Origin: Arion vulgaris
Taxonomy: Eukaryota > Mollusca > Gastropoda > Stylommatophora > Arionidae
Direction: 5' to 3'
DNA length: 64,000 bases
NCBI GenBank assembly: GCA_020796225.1
Contig: CM036775.1
Span: 9,594,671 to 9,658,670, forward strand
In this document: positions 19,490-31,609 of the stretch, piece after piece
Layout of the letters: every line of letters begins with the position of its first letter
How positions within the stretch are numbered: position 1 is the stretch's first letter
The notes under the pieces: model-generated
Told to the model about the DNA's origin: nothing
What the model saw: the letters and a program-made list of their open reading frames with translations, nothing else
Databases searched by the model: none
Program-made: the position numbers and the translations under genes

Positions 19490-20285
19490 TCAACTGTCCT
19501 TACGGTGTGTCCATCCACTGCATTGCATGTATTGGCCGCTTTTCTTTTTATCTCCAACCTTGTTTTATACATGCTTCGACTTTCACAAGTTAGCATCCAG
19601 GTCAGCCTCTTCTTTCTCACTGTCCTGCGTGTGTCCATCCACTCATTGCATGTATTGGCCGCTTTCTTTATCTCAACCTTGTTTAACATGTATTTGAGCT
19701 TGTCCAAGTCCCTCAGGTACCCCTAGGCCTCCTTTCTTTTCCACTGTTCCTAGGTGTGTCCATCCACTGCATTGCATGTATTGGCCGCGTTTCTTTTCTC
19801 CACTGTCTCTGTGGTGTGTCCATCCACGGCATTGCATGTATTGGCCGCGTTTCTTTTCTCCACTGTCCCTGTGGTGTGTCCATCCACTGCATTGCATGTA
19901 TTGGCCGCGTTTCTTTTCTCCGCTGTTCATGTGGTGTGTCCATCCACTGCATTGCATGTATTGGCCGCGTTTCTTTTCTCCGCTGTTCCTGTGGTGTGTC
20001 CATCCACTGCATTGCATGTATTGGCCGCGTTTCTTTTATTCAACCTTGTTTTATACATGTTTGAGCTCTGCTTCACAGTTCGCCTCGGTGACCCTGCCTC
20101 TTTCTTCCACTGTTCCTACGGTGTGTCCATCCACTGCATTGCATGTATTGGCCGCGTTTCTTTTCTCCGCTGTTCCTGTGGTGTGTCCATCCACTGCATT
20201 GCATGTATTGGCCGCGTTTCTTTCTCCCTGTTCCTGTGGTGTGTCCATCCACGGCATTGCATGTATTGGCCGCGTTTCTTTGATC
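19490..20285. repeat. 60-bp minisatellite, about 11 copies
   Basis: Unit gtgtgtccatccactgcatt, gcatgtattggccgcgtttc, ttttctccactgttcctgtg (60 bases). It is regular between 19750 and 20035 and more diverged, with 90-125 base spacers, at both sides. Frames of 100-190 codons in three phases are repeat translations. Confidence 0.95.
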
Positions 20286-20294
20286 ACCTGAGCT

Positions 20295-20735
20295 ATCCAC
20301 TCACAATCGTTTCGGTATGAGGATGTCGTCTATAGTTTCTAACCTCCAGCGGCTTAAGTGGATATAATGTCCTGGGCATGCGGGTGTTTACGGTAATGAG
20401 AGAGCGGACAGGCTTGCACCAACAGCATCGATTGTTGGGGAGTTGAAGATGGATACGGGGGGATATTCTTCGGTCTCTTCGCGACTGTCTGTTGGATGAG
20501 GATACTAAAATCGATGTTGAATCGATCAAGCGATTTAGGCAGTTTGGAGTTACCCGTTGTTCAAGTCGAACTGGATGCATGAGAGGCAGAGTGAGAGGTG
20601 TGTTTAATCAGCGAGCCACAGGAACCATCAGTATGTATACTCTTGCTATCTGTTGGGGAGACTGAGCACCTATGGGTCTGCCCGGAGTGCAATGACGTCA
20701 GTTTAGTAACCAATAACCACCAAATCGTTGATACA
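20295..20735 (+). mobile_element. LINE-R fossil: end of RNase H and C-terminal zinc-knuckle region
   Basis: Reads CPGHAGVYGNERADRLA (the last RNase H motif, usual form GH.G..GNE.AD.LA), later KRFRQFGVTRCSSRTGCMRG and RVRGVFNQRAT. It ends with GETEHLWVCPEC-like sequence around 20655-20695. Sister copies: 32735-32985 (+), 40690-40800, 42600-43080, 50825-51110 and 21755-21930 (-). Confidence 0.85.
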
Positions 20736-20769
20736 TAATTTTGTCACATCTTCTATTCAGGTTATGTCA

Positions 20770-21095
20770 ATCAAGAGGGTCTACACGATTGTGTTCTACG
20801 TCAGGCACTGCATATCCAACATAATTGGGGTTGGCTAGGTTTTCTTAGGAAGACTAGAAAAGGGAGCTACTTGTAGTTTGAGAAAACAGTCTTGTCTACA
20901 AGATGTGTTCTGTGTATAGTTCTGCATTCAGCAGAGCTGGGGTTAGCTAGACTCTCTTAGGAAGACCAGAAAAGGGAGCTACTTATAGTTTGAGAAAATA
21001 GCTATGTCTACGAGATGTGTTCTGTGTCTAGTTCTGCATTCAACAGAGTTGGGGTTGGCTAGTGTTTCTTAGGAAGGATGAATACAGAAAATTCA
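20770..21095. repeat. About 118-bp tandem repeat, 2-3 copies
   Basis: Units share ggggttggctaggttttctt, aggaagactagaaaagggag, ctacttgtagtttgagaaaa and gagatgtgttctgtgtctag, ending in gttctgcattcagcagag. Confidence 0.85.
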
Positions 21096-21339
21096 TTGCC
21101 GTTGACCTGTATAACCTACAAGCCAACCCCACTGCTCAGTGATGTTTACTGGGAAACTTTGATCTCAAAGTCCAAGGCTAACATGACTCTGGTTCACCTA
21201 GAGGATGAATTACCTTAGGTCAGATTTTTGTTGTTGTGTCGACCTACTTAGAGAAGCGAACCCGAAATAAAAGCGTGTAGAAACCAGACGTTCTGCCTTA
21301 CGAGTCTGTCAATTCCTTACTGGGGAGACAATTCCGAAC
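21096..21339. other. No feature recognised
   Basis: About 240 bases between the 118-bp repeat and SINE-D; no repeat copy or domain seen. Confidence 0.3.
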
Positions 21340-21585
21340 GGGGGTCTCTGAGACTAAGCCTTTGCCTTGCGAGTCAAAAGTCGTGGATTCGAATCCGGAC
21401 CACGCGGTTCTGTTCACAAGTGCATTTTTTCCAGAGACCACTAAGATTGTTGCCGGAGTTACGACGTTCGTGCTTTGTGTAATACTCTCAGCAGGTGGCG
21501 TGTCATTTCTGCGGAGAGGGACCAAGCCATAAGGTGTAAAACCCGGTGCAATGAAGTCAATCCTTTGACTTAAAAACCCTTTAAT
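21340..21585 (+). mobile_element. SINE-D with target-site duplication
   Basis: B box ggattcgaatccgga is near-perfect. The body matches 3898-4150. Flanks acaattccgaac (21328-21339) and acaattctgaac (21586-21597) form a 12-bp target-site duplication with one mismatch. Confidence 0.9.
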
Positions 21586-21754
21586 ACAATTCTGAACACA
21601 ATCTACTGAACACTTTACCCTCAACAAATAAGAAAAGTTTAACATAACGGAATTAAAAAACAAACTGCAATTTCATACAAAATTAAAATATGACAAATGA
21701 AATATGAAGAGATAGATATCGTCGGTATTTTGATAGAATTTCACCGGATACTCG

Positions 21755-21930
21755 AGTATTCGACTTGACCTAGGTATGCCGTTCTTTGCGGGCTGCACCA
21801 ATATTGACACCCACCTCTCTCAATCTGGTCAAAGAGTAGGACTCTCAACCCTGAAACTCTTCTGTTTGAAAAGACTCGCAGTGCGTTAAGAATGTCATTC
21901 TTTAATTTTGTCATTCTTATTTGTAGCATC
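21755..21930 (-). mobile_element. LINE-R fragment, minus strand
   Basis: Frame LKNDILNALRVFSNRRVSGL followed by RVLLFDQIERGGCQYW matches the segment downstream of RNase H in the copy at 42600-43080 (DIFNALRVFPNRRVSGL). Confidence 0.8.
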
Positions 21931-21984
21931 AGACAGTTTTTTTTTATTTTGAGTTGTTTCTAGATAGATCTTTTTGTTCACTTA

Positions 21985-24208
21985 TCTATCCATGATATAC
22001 AGAGTATTCTTCTTTGTCCATGATATACATAGTATTCTTCTTTGTCCATGATATACAGAGTACTCTTCTTTGTCCATGATATACAGAGTATTCTTTGTCC
22101 ATGATATACAGAGTATTCTTTGTCCATGATATACAGAGTATTCTTCTTTGTCCATGATATACAGAGTATTCTTCTTTGTCCATGATATACAGAGTATTCT
22201 TCTTTGTCCATGATATACAAAGTACTCTTCTTTGTCCATGATATACAGAGTACTCTTCTCTGTGCATGATAGACAGAGTACTCTTCTCTGTGCATGATAT
22301 ACAGAGTTCTCTTCTCTGTCCATGATATACAGAGTTCTCTTCTCTGTCCATGATATACAGAGTTCTCTTCTCTGTGCATGATATACAGAGTACTCTTCTC
22401 TGTCCATGATATACAGAGTACTCTTCTCTGTGCATGATATACAGAGTACTCTTCTCTGTCCATGATATACAGAGTTCTCTTCTCTGTGCATGATATACAG
22501 AGTTCTCTTCTCTGTCCATGATATACAGAGTACTCTTCTTTGTCCATGATATACAGAGTACTCTTCTTTGTCCATGATATACTGAGTACTCTTCTTTATC
22601 CATGATATACAGAGTTCACTTATCTTTCCATGATATACAGAGTTCACTTATCTGTCCATAATATACAAAGTCTTCTTCTCTGTCCATGATATACAGAGTA
22701 CTCTTCTCTTTCCATGATATACAGAGTCTTCTCTTTCCATGATATACAGAGTTCACTTATCTGTCCATGATATACAGAGTTCACTTATCTTTCCATGATA
22801 TACAGAGTTCACTTATCTTTCCATGATATACAGAGTATTCTTCTCTTTCCATGATATACAGAGTCTTCTCTATCCATGATATACAGAGTCTTCTCTTTCC
22901 ATGATATACAGAGTACTCTTCTCTTTCCATGATATACAGTCTTCTCTTTCCATGATATACAGAGTATTCTTCTTTGTCCATGATATACAGAGTACTCTTC
23001 TCTTTCCATGATATACAGAGTCTTCTCTATCCATGATATACAGAGTATTCTTCTCTGTCCATGATATACAGAGTTCACTTATCTATCCATGATATACAGA
23101 GTATTCTTCTCTGTCCATGATATACAGAGTACTCTTCTTTGTCCATGATATACAGAGTATTCTTCTCTGTGCATGATATACATAGTTCTCTTATCTATCC
23201 ATGATATACAGAGTATTCTTCTCTGTCCATGATATACAGAGTACTCTTCTTTGTCCATGATATACAGAGTTCTCTTCTTTGTCCATGATATACAGAGTCT
23301 TCTCTATCCATGATATACAGAGTATTCTTCTCTGTGCATGATATACAGAGTATTCTTCTCTATCCATGATATACAGTCTTCTCTATCCATGATATACAGA
23401 GTATTCTTCTCTGTCCATGATATACAGAGTATTCTTCTTTGTCCATGATATACAGAGTATTCTTCTGTCCATGATATACAGAGTATTCTTCTCTGTCCAT
23501 GATATACAGAGTATTCTTCTCTGTCCATGATATACAGAGTATTCTTCTTTGTCCATGATATACAGAGTATTCTTCTCTGTCCATGATATACAGAGTATTC
23601 TTCTCTGTCCATGATATATAGAGTATTCTTCTTTGTCCATGATATACAGAGTATTCTTCTTTGTCCATGATATACAGAGTATTCTTCTCTGTCCATGATA
23701 TACAAAGTACTCTTCTTTGTCCATGATATACAGAGTACTCTTCTTTGTCCATGATAGACAGAGTACTCTTCTCTGTGCATGATATACAGAGTTCTCTTCT
23801 CTGTCCATGATATACAGAGTTCTCTTCTCTGTCCATGATATACAGAGTTCTCTTCTCTGTGCATGATATACAGAGTACTCTTCTCTGTCCATGATATACA
23901 GAGTACTCTTCTCTGTCCATGATATACAGAGTACTCTTCTCTGTCCATGATATACAGAGTACTCTTCTCTGTCCATGATATACATAGTACTCTTCTCTGT
24001 CCATGATATACAGAGTACTCTTCTCTGAGCATGATATACAGAGTTCTCTTCTCTGTCCATGATATACAGAGTACTCTTCTCTGTCCATGATATACAGAGT
24101 TCTATTCTCTGTGCATGATATACAGAGTACTCTTCTCTGTCCATGATATACAGAGTACTCTTCTCTGTCCATGATATACAGAGTTCTCTTCTCTGTCCAT
24201 GATATATG
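21985..24208. repeat. 28-bp satellite, about 79 copies
   Basis: Unit ctgtccatgatatacagagt plus actcttct (28 bases), with shortened units in 22.6-23.4 kb and homogeneous runs on either side. Minus-strand frames up to 310 codons (EEYSVYHGQRRVLCISWTEK repeats) exist only because 28-base units cycle through the three phases without a stop. They are not genes. The monomer is homologous to that of the neighbouring 29-bp array. Confidence 0.97.
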
Positions 24209-24249
24209 GTAAATAGATAAACAATAAACAAGAATTGATAGCTGGTTAT

Positions 24250-24345
24250 GCTATGAAAAAATGCTTGTCTGTAAGGCTGCATGGGTGTCGTAAGAAATAC
24301 AAGTTTGTGGTTCAAATTCTGTGTTGGTCAATTATTTTTTTCTGT
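24250..24345 (+). mobile_element. tRNA-derived SINE-like fragment (weak)
   Basis: gctgcatgggtgtcgtaaga then gtggttcaaattctgtg resembles degenerate A and B boxes. Single copy, no tail visible. Confidence 0.3.
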
Positions 24346-24390
24346 AGAACATAAATACTTATTTACCGTCTGTTTATTTACAATATTCAT

Positions 24391-24612
24391 TTCTTCTTCT
24401 TTGCGTTCGTTCTTTACGACCAATTTTAATCACTCTTTGTGATATGTTTGATCTTTGTCAAGAACGTGTATACGTTGCACATTGGTTTGGTAGGCCCCTA
24501 AACGCATAGACTTCTACACGTTTATGACATGTGCATCTGATTTCAGCCAAACCTCCTTAGGTCGCCTCTTACGACATGCATGGCAGGTAACAGCGGTTCT
24601 ATTCTTTACACC
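24391..24612 (-). mobile_element. SINE-A, minus strand, at the junction of two satellites
   Basis: Runs from reverse-complement GAA tail to caccccaatttggg. Its final head bases (ccggtaaccactcgggc) are missing where the 29-bp array begins. It separates the 28-bp and 29-bp satellites. Confidence 0.85.
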
Positions 24613-27600
24613 CCAATTTGGGCTATACTACTGTATATAGTATACAGAGGGCTATACTACTGTCTATGGTATATAGAGGGCTATACTACTGTCTATGGTA
24701 TGGACTATACTACTGTCTATAGTATATAGAGGGCTATACTACTGTCTATGGTATATAGAGGACTATACTACTGTCTATAGTATATAGAGGACTATACTAC
24801 TGTCTATGGTATATAGAGGGCTATACTGCTGTCTATAGTATATAGAGGGCTATACTACTGTCTATAGTATATAGAGGACTATACTACTGTCTATAGTATA
24901 TAGAGGACTATACTACTGTCTATGGTATATAGAGGACTATACTACTGTCTATAGTATATAGAGGGCTATACTACTGTCTATGGTATATAGAGGGCTATAC
25001 TACTGTCTATAGTATATAGAGGGCTATACTACTGTCTATAGTATATAGAGGACTATACTTCTGTCTATGGTATATAGAGGACTATACTACTGTCTATGGT
25101 ATATAGAGGGCTATACTACTGTCTATGGTATATAGAGGACTATACTTCTGTCTATAGTATATAGAGGACTATACTACTGTCTATGGTATATAGAGGACTA
25201 TACTACTGTCTATGGTATATAGAGGACTATACTACTGTCTATAGTATATAGAGGACTATACTACTGTCTATGGTATATAGAGGACTATACTACTGTCTAT
25301 AGTATATAGAGGACTATACTACTGTCTATAGTATATAGAGGACTATACTACTGTCTATAGTATATAGAGGACTATACTACTGTCTATAGTATATAGAGGA
25401 CTATACTTCTGTCTATGGTATATAGAGGACTATACTACTGTCTATAGTATATAGAGGGCTATACTACTGTCTATAGTATATAGAGGGCTATACTACTGTC
25501 TATAGTATATAGAGGGCTATACTTCTGTCTATAGTATATAGAGAACTATACTACTGTCTATGGTATATAGAGGACTATACTACTGTCTATAGTATATAGA
25601 GGACTATACTACTGTCTATGGTATATAGAGGACTATACTACTGTCTATGGTATATAGAGGACTATACTACTGTCTATAGTATATAGAGGGCTATACTACT
25701 GTCTATAGTATATAGAGGGCTATACTACTGTCTATAGTATATAGAGGACTATACTACTGTCTATAGTATATAGAGGGCTATACTACTGTCTATAGTATAT
25801 AGAGGACTATACTACTGTCTATAGTATATAGAGGGCTATACTACTGTCTATGGTATATAGAGGACTATACTACTGTCTATAGTATATAGAGGGCTATACT
25901 TCTGTCTATAGTATATAGAGGACTATACTACTGTCTATAGTATATAGAGGGCTATACTTCTGTCTATAGTATATAGAGGACTATACTTCTGTCTATAGTA
26001 TATAGAGGGCTATACTACTGTCTATGGTATATAGAGGACTATACTACTGTCTATGGTATACAGAGGGCTATACTACTGTCTATAGTATATAGAGGACTAT
26101 ACTACTGTCTATAGTATATAGAGGACTATACTACTGTCTATAGTATATAGAGGGCTATACTACTGTCTATGGTATATAGAGGACTATACTTCTGTCTATG
26201 GTATATAGAGGGCTATACTACTGTCTATGGTATACAGAGGGCTATACTTCTGTCTATGGTATGGACTATACTACTGTCTATAGTATATAGAGGACTATAC
26301 TACTGTCTATGGTATATAGAGGACTATACTTCTGTCTATAGTATATAGAGGGCTATACTGCTGTCTATGGTATATAGAGGACTATACTACTGTCTATGGT
26401 ATATAGAGGACTATACTACTGTCTATGGTATGGACTATACTACTGTCTATAGTATATAGAGAACTATACTACTGTCTATAGTATATAGAGGACTATACTT
26501 CTGTCTATGGTATATAGAGGACTATACTACTGTCTATAGTATATAGAGAACTATACTACTGTCTATAGTATATAGAGAACTATACTACTGTCTATAGTAT
26601 ATAGAGGACTATACTACTGTCTATGGTATGGACTATACTACTGTCTATAGTATATAGAGAACTATACTACTGTCTATAGTATATAGAGAACTATACTACT
26701 GTCTATAGTATATAGAGAACTATACTACTGTCTATAGTATATAGAGAACTATACTACTGTCTATAGTATATAGAGAACTATACTACTGTCTATAGTATAT
26801 AGAGAACTATACTACTGTCTATAGTATATAGAGGACTATACTACTGTCTATGGTATGGACTATACTACTGTCTATAGTATATAGAGAACTATACTACTGT
26901 CTATAGTATATAGAGAACTATACTACTGTCTATAGTATATAGAGAACTATACTACTGTCTATAGTATATAGAGAACTATACTACTGTCTATAGTATATAG
27001 AGAACTATACTACTGTCTATAGTATATAGAGAACTATACTACTGTCTATAGTATATAGAGGACTATACTACTGTCTATGGTATGGACTATACTACTGTCT
27101 ATAGTATATAGAGAACTATACTACTGTCTATAGTATATAGAGAACTATACTACTGTCTATAGTATATAGAGAACTATACTACTGTCTATAGTATATAGAG
27201 AACTATACTACTGTCTATAGTATATAGAGAACTATACTACTGTCTATAGTATATAGAGAACTATACTACTGTCTATAGTATATAGAGGACTATACTACTG
27301 TCTATGGTATGGACTATACTACTGTCTATAGTATATAGAGAACTATACTACTGTCTATAGTATATAGAGAACTATACTACTGTCTATAGTATATAGAGAA
27401 CTATACTACTGTCTATAGTATATAGAGAACTATACTACTGTCTATAGTATATAGAGAACTATACTACTGTCTATAGTATATAGAGAACTATACTACTGTC
27501 TATAGTATATAGAGGACTATACTACTGTCTATGGTATGGACTATACTACTGTCTATAGTATATAGAGAACTATACTACTGTCTATAGTATATAGAGAACT

Positions 27601-28866
27601 ATACTACTGTCTATAGTATATAGAGAACTATACTACTGTCTATAGTATATAGAGAACTATACTACTGTCTATAGTATATAGAGAACTATACTACTGTCTA
27701 TAGTATATAGAGAACTATACTACTGTCTATAGTATATAGAGGACTATACTACTGTCTATGGTATGGACTATACTACTGTCTATAGTATATAGAGAACTAT
27801 ACTACTGTCTATAGTATATAGAGAACTATACTACTGTCTATGGTATATAGAGGACTATACTACTGTCTATGGTATGGACTATACTTCTGTCTATAGTATA
27901 TAGAGGACTATACTACTGTCTATGGTATATAGAGGACTATACTACTGTCTATGGTATGGACTATACTACTGTCTATGGTATATAGAGGACTATACTTCTG
28001 TCTATAGTATATAGAGGACTATACTACTGTCTATAGTATATAGAGAACTATACTACTGTCTATAGTATATAGAGGACTATACTACTGTCTATAGTATATA
28101 GAGGGCTATACTACTGTCTATGGTATATAGAGGGCTATACTACTGTCTATGGTATATAGAGGACTATACTACTGTCTATGGTATACAGAGGACTATACTT
28201 CTGTCTATGGTATGGACTATACTACTGTCTATAGTATATAGAGGGCTATACTACTGTCTATGGTATATAGAGGACTATACTACTGTCTATGGTATACAGA
28301 GGGCTATACTTCTGTCTATAGTATATAGAGGGCTATACTTCTGTCTATAGTATATAGAGGACTATACTACTGTCTATGGTATGGACTATACTACTGTATA
28401 TGGTATATAGAGGACTATACTACTGTCTATAGTATATAGAGGACTATACTACTGTCTATAGTATATAGAGGGCTATACTACTGTCTATGGTATATAGAGG
28501 ACTATACTACTGTCTATAGTATATAGAGGGCTATACTACTGTCTATGGTATATAGAGGACTATACTACTGTCTATGGTATATAGAGGACTATACTACTGT
28601 CTATAGTATATAGAGGACTATACTACTGTCTATAGTATATAGAGGGCTATACTACTGTCTATGGTATATAGAGGACTATACTACTGTCTATAGTATATAG
28701 AGGGCTATACTACTGTCTATAGTATATAGAGGACTATACTACTGTCTATGGTATATAGAGGGCTATACTACTGTCTATAGTATAGAGAGGACTATTCTAC
28801 TGTCTATAGTATATAGAGGACTATACTACTGTCTATAGTATATAGAGGGCTATACTACTGTCTATG
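24613..28866. repeat. 29-bp satellite, about 147 copies, with 227-bp higher-order repeat
   Basis: Unit ctgtctatagtatatagagg plus actatacta (29 bases). Between about 26625 and 27760 a shortened 24-base unit (ggtatggac variant) recurs at 26625, 26852, 27079, 27306, 27533 and 27760, exactly 227 bases apart (7 x 29 + 24). This is a true higher-order repeat of eight monomers. Flanking parts mix agagg-g, agagg-a and agaga-a variants without that order. No genes. Confidence 0.97.
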
Positions 28867-29148
28867 ATATAGTAAGGTAAAGGAACCCTTTCATACCTTG
28901 GGATATATAGGGCAATACAGTGTTAGGCCTGTATTTTTCATTGACCGTCGGCACACGATGGGTGATGTGGTCAGCATCACACCAGCCGCCTTTACTTTCC
29001 CAGAGCATGTCTGGTACCCAGTATAGGCTGGGTCGACCTGAGAGCTGGCGCAGTCTGAAAAAATTCCACGCCCACTGCGGGAGCTGAACCCGGACCACCA
29101 TCCATGAACAGCGAGTTCACTAACAACTACGCTTCCACGGCTCTCGTC
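28867..29148 (-). mobile_element. SINE-C, minus strand, inserted in the 29-bp satellite
   Basis: Reverse complement of SINE-C: begins agtaaggtaaaggaaccctt, has catcacaccagccgccttta and gggagctgaacccggac (B box gggttcagctccc), and ends actaacaactacgcttccac. Satellite monomers resume at 29149. Confidence 0.85.
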
Positions 29149-29206
29149 CATGGTATACAGAGGACGATACTGCTGTCCATGATATACAGAGAACTATATT
29201 GTAACA
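29149..29206. repeat. Two hybrid satellite monomers
   Basis: gtccatggtatacagaggac and ctgtccatgatatacagaga combine features of the 28-bp unit (ccatgatatac) and the 29-bp unit (agaggac, agaactata). They support common ancestry of the two arrays. Confidence 0.75.
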
Positions 29207-29299
29207 CTTACATTCAAAAGCAAATATATGTTGGAAATTTGTTGCAGAAAAGGCTGAAATCTTTTTAATCAAATTTGTAACATCTCATAATTAAAAAAA

Positions 29300-29945
29300 C
29301 ACAGAAATCAACGCCCGAATAGGTAGCGCGGATACTACATTCGGCAAACTATCAAAGCGAGCGTGGGACAACACAAAACTAACATTGCAGACAAAGATTC
29401 AAATTTATCGAGCCTGTGTAATTAGTTCTTTACTATATAGCTCAGAAACATGGACAGCCTACTCAAGACACGAGAGGAGACTTAACATCTTTCACCTTTG
29501 ATGTCTCCGCAAGATTATGAACATCAGGTGGTACGAAAAGATAACCAACTCTGAAGTACTACAACGTTCACACCTGCCTTCCATCATGGGCATGCTCAGC
29601 AGTAGACGACTAAGATGGTTGGGGCATGTAAGAAGAATGGAAACTTGTCACATACCAAAACAAATGTTCTGTGAACTTTCGGAGGGAAAGAGGCACCAGA
29701 GCAGACCACTGCTCAGATATAAAGATGTCTGCAAGGCCTCAATAAAGAACTTTTCTATCAGTCCCAGAAAACAGAAAAACTAGCTGATGATCGAGATATA
29801 TGGAAAACAATATTACGCAAAGGTGCAGAATCTTTTGAAAAGAGACTTAGGGATGAGGTGAAAGACAAGAGAGACATGGGCAAACTCAGAAGTTGTCACA
29901 GTAAAACACTTATCAATTGACCGACTGTAAAGACAAAAAAGGACT
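29300..29945 (+). mobile_element. LINE-E fossil, C-terminal part
   Basis: Reads KIQIYRACVISSLLYSSETW, HERRLNIFHL, CLRKIMNIRWYEKITNSEVL, RRLRWLGHVRRMETCHIPKQ and RYKDVCKASIKNF. The tail has gacatgggcaaactcagaag and ttgtcacagtaaaacactta. That tail is the sequence multiplied at 46798-47030 and found once at 56757. Stops at about 29500 and 29780. Confidence 0.9.
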
Positions 29946-30027
29946 TATATATACATAAATAAAATCTCCAGCTGTACTGTCTTATTCTCTCTTCCACAAG
30001 TCTGTGTTTTTTATTACTTCTTTCAAA

Positions 30028-30172
30028 GTTTCTACCACGGAGAAGATGGATTCAGGATGTAACTTATGGTCTGAACATGACGGCTGCAGAGGCAGAACTG
30101 GCCTATGAGAGAGAGAAATTCCGGAGGACTGTTGGGGTGGCAAAGTTCTGCACAGGACAAGCTATTTGATGA
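30028..30172 (+). mobile_element. LINE-B 3' tail fragment
   Basis: ccacggagaagatggattca, ggtctgaacatgacggctgc and ggcaaagttctgcacaggac match the ends of the copies at 16206 and 18655. Ends tgatgatga. Confidence 0.85.
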
Positions 30173-30417
30173 TGATGAAAGTATCTTTATCTTTGTAAAG
30201 TATCTGTAATCACATTGTAAAGCATATGCATGCTGTGGGTTCCTGTAGCTCACTGATTATACACCCACCTCTGAAATCACCAATAGCAAAGTTGATAACA
30301 CGCTACGCTAGTGATCATGTCTTACGGAAATTTCAAGGTTCGAGGCCTGCTTGGCCAAAAATTCTTGGAATGCACATAGTGTATGTTGGACTGCATGAGA
30401 CCCTGATCTTTTACTTG

Positions 30418-30660
30418 GGATCGCGTTCGAACCTACTGTCCGGCATTTGTTCGAGTCCCCTGGTCTTACTCAGGACGATAATGTGAGTACCTCTGAAGTC
30501 GGAGAAAATCTGCCTGTATGGCGAGGAATACTAATTACGAGTACATTGAGCACACGGCTGCCAGTGTAAAGTAATTTACAATGTCACGCTGCTGCCATTG
30601 TAAGAAATTGGAAAACAGATTTTCACGCAAAATCAGTTTCAGAGATGGAACTTCGTCTGA
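30418..30660 (+). mobile_element. Dispersed repeat (SINE-I), copy 1
   Basis: gggatcgcgttcgaacctac (B-box-like gttcgaacc), ctggtcttactcaggacgat, cacacggctgccagtgtaaa and ctgctgccattgtaagaaat match 53572-53805 in the same orientation at high identity. Confidence 0.75.
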
Positions 30661-30724
30661 GTTGAAAGCAAACGAAAGAAAAAAAAGAAAAAAAAAAAAA
30701 GAAAAAAGAAAACTTGGGGATCTG

Positions 30725-30836
30725 ATACCTCTGAAGACAGAGCAAGTTTCGCCTGAATGGCATGGAACACTAGTGAAAAGGAAAGCAAGCCTTCACGATA
30801 AAATTAGTCAGATGTACCAAATTAGACGTGCCTGAA
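30725..30836 (+). repeat. Diverged dispersed fragment
   Basis: ctctgaagacagagcaagtt..aagcaagccttcacgataaa..agtcagatg resembles, in diverged form, sequences near 40050-40165 and 45955-46050. Confidence 0.4.
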
Positions 30837-30921
30837 TTCATAGCATGTAAGCAATTAATTTTTGGGGGGTTAAGTAAACACCCGTATCTACGCTCGCAAG
30901 CACAACGTCCCCGTATATAAT

Positions 30922-31530
30922 TTATCTCTTAATGTAATGAACTTCATAACAAAACGTACGTCTGACAGGAAATCGTGAATCGTGAAGCTTACAACTCTTA
31001 TTTTTGTGTACGTAAAATCGTTGAAAACCAGCAACTTCTAAAGATCTGAGTGTTTTTAGCTTTTCTAAGACAGTGATATTTTTTTTAAATACATGGAACT
31101 CAATAAATAGCTGTCGGACGTTTTTAAACTGATCAGAGGTAACCATATCGTCTAACGCACTCCACTCAGCGTTTTCAACGTCCATTTTAATCACATCAAT
31201 TGTAGATCTTTCGTGTTTCAGAAGGACCCGCAAATCTTCATGTCGGTACAGCTGCCATTTTTGTTTATTGATATAACTCTGTCCAGAAATACCTAATTTG
31301 TAGAAATGGACCAGATCGGAGCGGTTGTGTGTATCTGACTGTATGCTGGGGTCGAAGGAGAATACGTGACATCCATACAGTTTTGAGATGTCATCATCAA
31401 AAGTCCAGTCGTTGTTAATGCCGTAGGAGTAGACAATGCAGGGTGGAGTTGGTCGTACATCAATATCATCACACACTTCCCAACCTCCTTCGTTGATGTT
31501 ACCCATTCGAAGTTTTCGCTTGCAAATTAC
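30922..31530 (-). CDS. METTL24-like: METTL24-like methyltransferase, exon 3 (catalytic domain)
   Basis: Last coding exon of a minus-strand gene joined from 39700..39529, 35455..35337 and 31530..30922, giving 299 residues (human METTL24 is somewhat longer). The exon follows a good acceptor (ttattttccacccag, AG at 31532-31531) in phase 0 and ends at TAA 30924-30922. Residues 98-299 hold the METTL24-family hallmarks: GGWEVCDD (112-119), CIVYSYGINNDWTFDDDI (128-145) and GCHVFSFDPS (150-159), the S-adenosylmethionine motifs I and II region, then VIKMDVENAEW (210-220), the Methyltransf_21/22-type K-x-D-x-E block, and QLFIEFHVF (237-245). Substrate is unknown for this family. All signature residues are present and the frame is uninterrupted, so the gene is probably functional. 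The codons upstream of 31530 belong to the intron, not to the protein. No clear AATAAA signal was seen just downstream. Confidence 0.92.
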   Translation of the reverse strand, partial: VICKRKLRMGNINEGGWEVCDDIDVRPTPPCIVYSYGINNDWTFDDDISKLYGCHVFSFDPSIQSDTHNRSDLVHFYKLGISGQSYINKQKWQLYRHEDLRVLLKHERSTIDVIKMDVENAEWSALDDMVTSDQFKNVRQLFIEFHVFKKNITVLEKLKTLRSLEVAGFQRFYVHKNKSCKLHDSRFPVRRTFCYEVHYIKR

Positions 31531-31609
31531 CTGGGTGGAAAATAAATTATTATTCATAAATAAAAGAAATATCAACAAGTTTGAATAAGGAAAGTATAAC
31601 ATAGGAAGA

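Noticed and set aside
19673..20320. Cysteine/histidine-rich repeat protein (CPSTALHVLAAFLF)
   Set aside because: Translation of the 60-bp minisatellite in three plus-strand and two minus-strand frames; no start context or homologue.
21978..24315. Minus-strand frames up to 310 codons with EEYSVYHGQRR repeats
   Set aside because: Translation of the 28-bp satellite; the same peptide blocks appear in all three frames, as expected when a 28-base unit cycles through phases.
30922..31602. Start of the methyltransferase at the first Met of the open frame (31602)
   Set aside because: The first 24 codons precede a good acceptor and lack family similarity; the phase-0 join to exon 2 explains the protein better.
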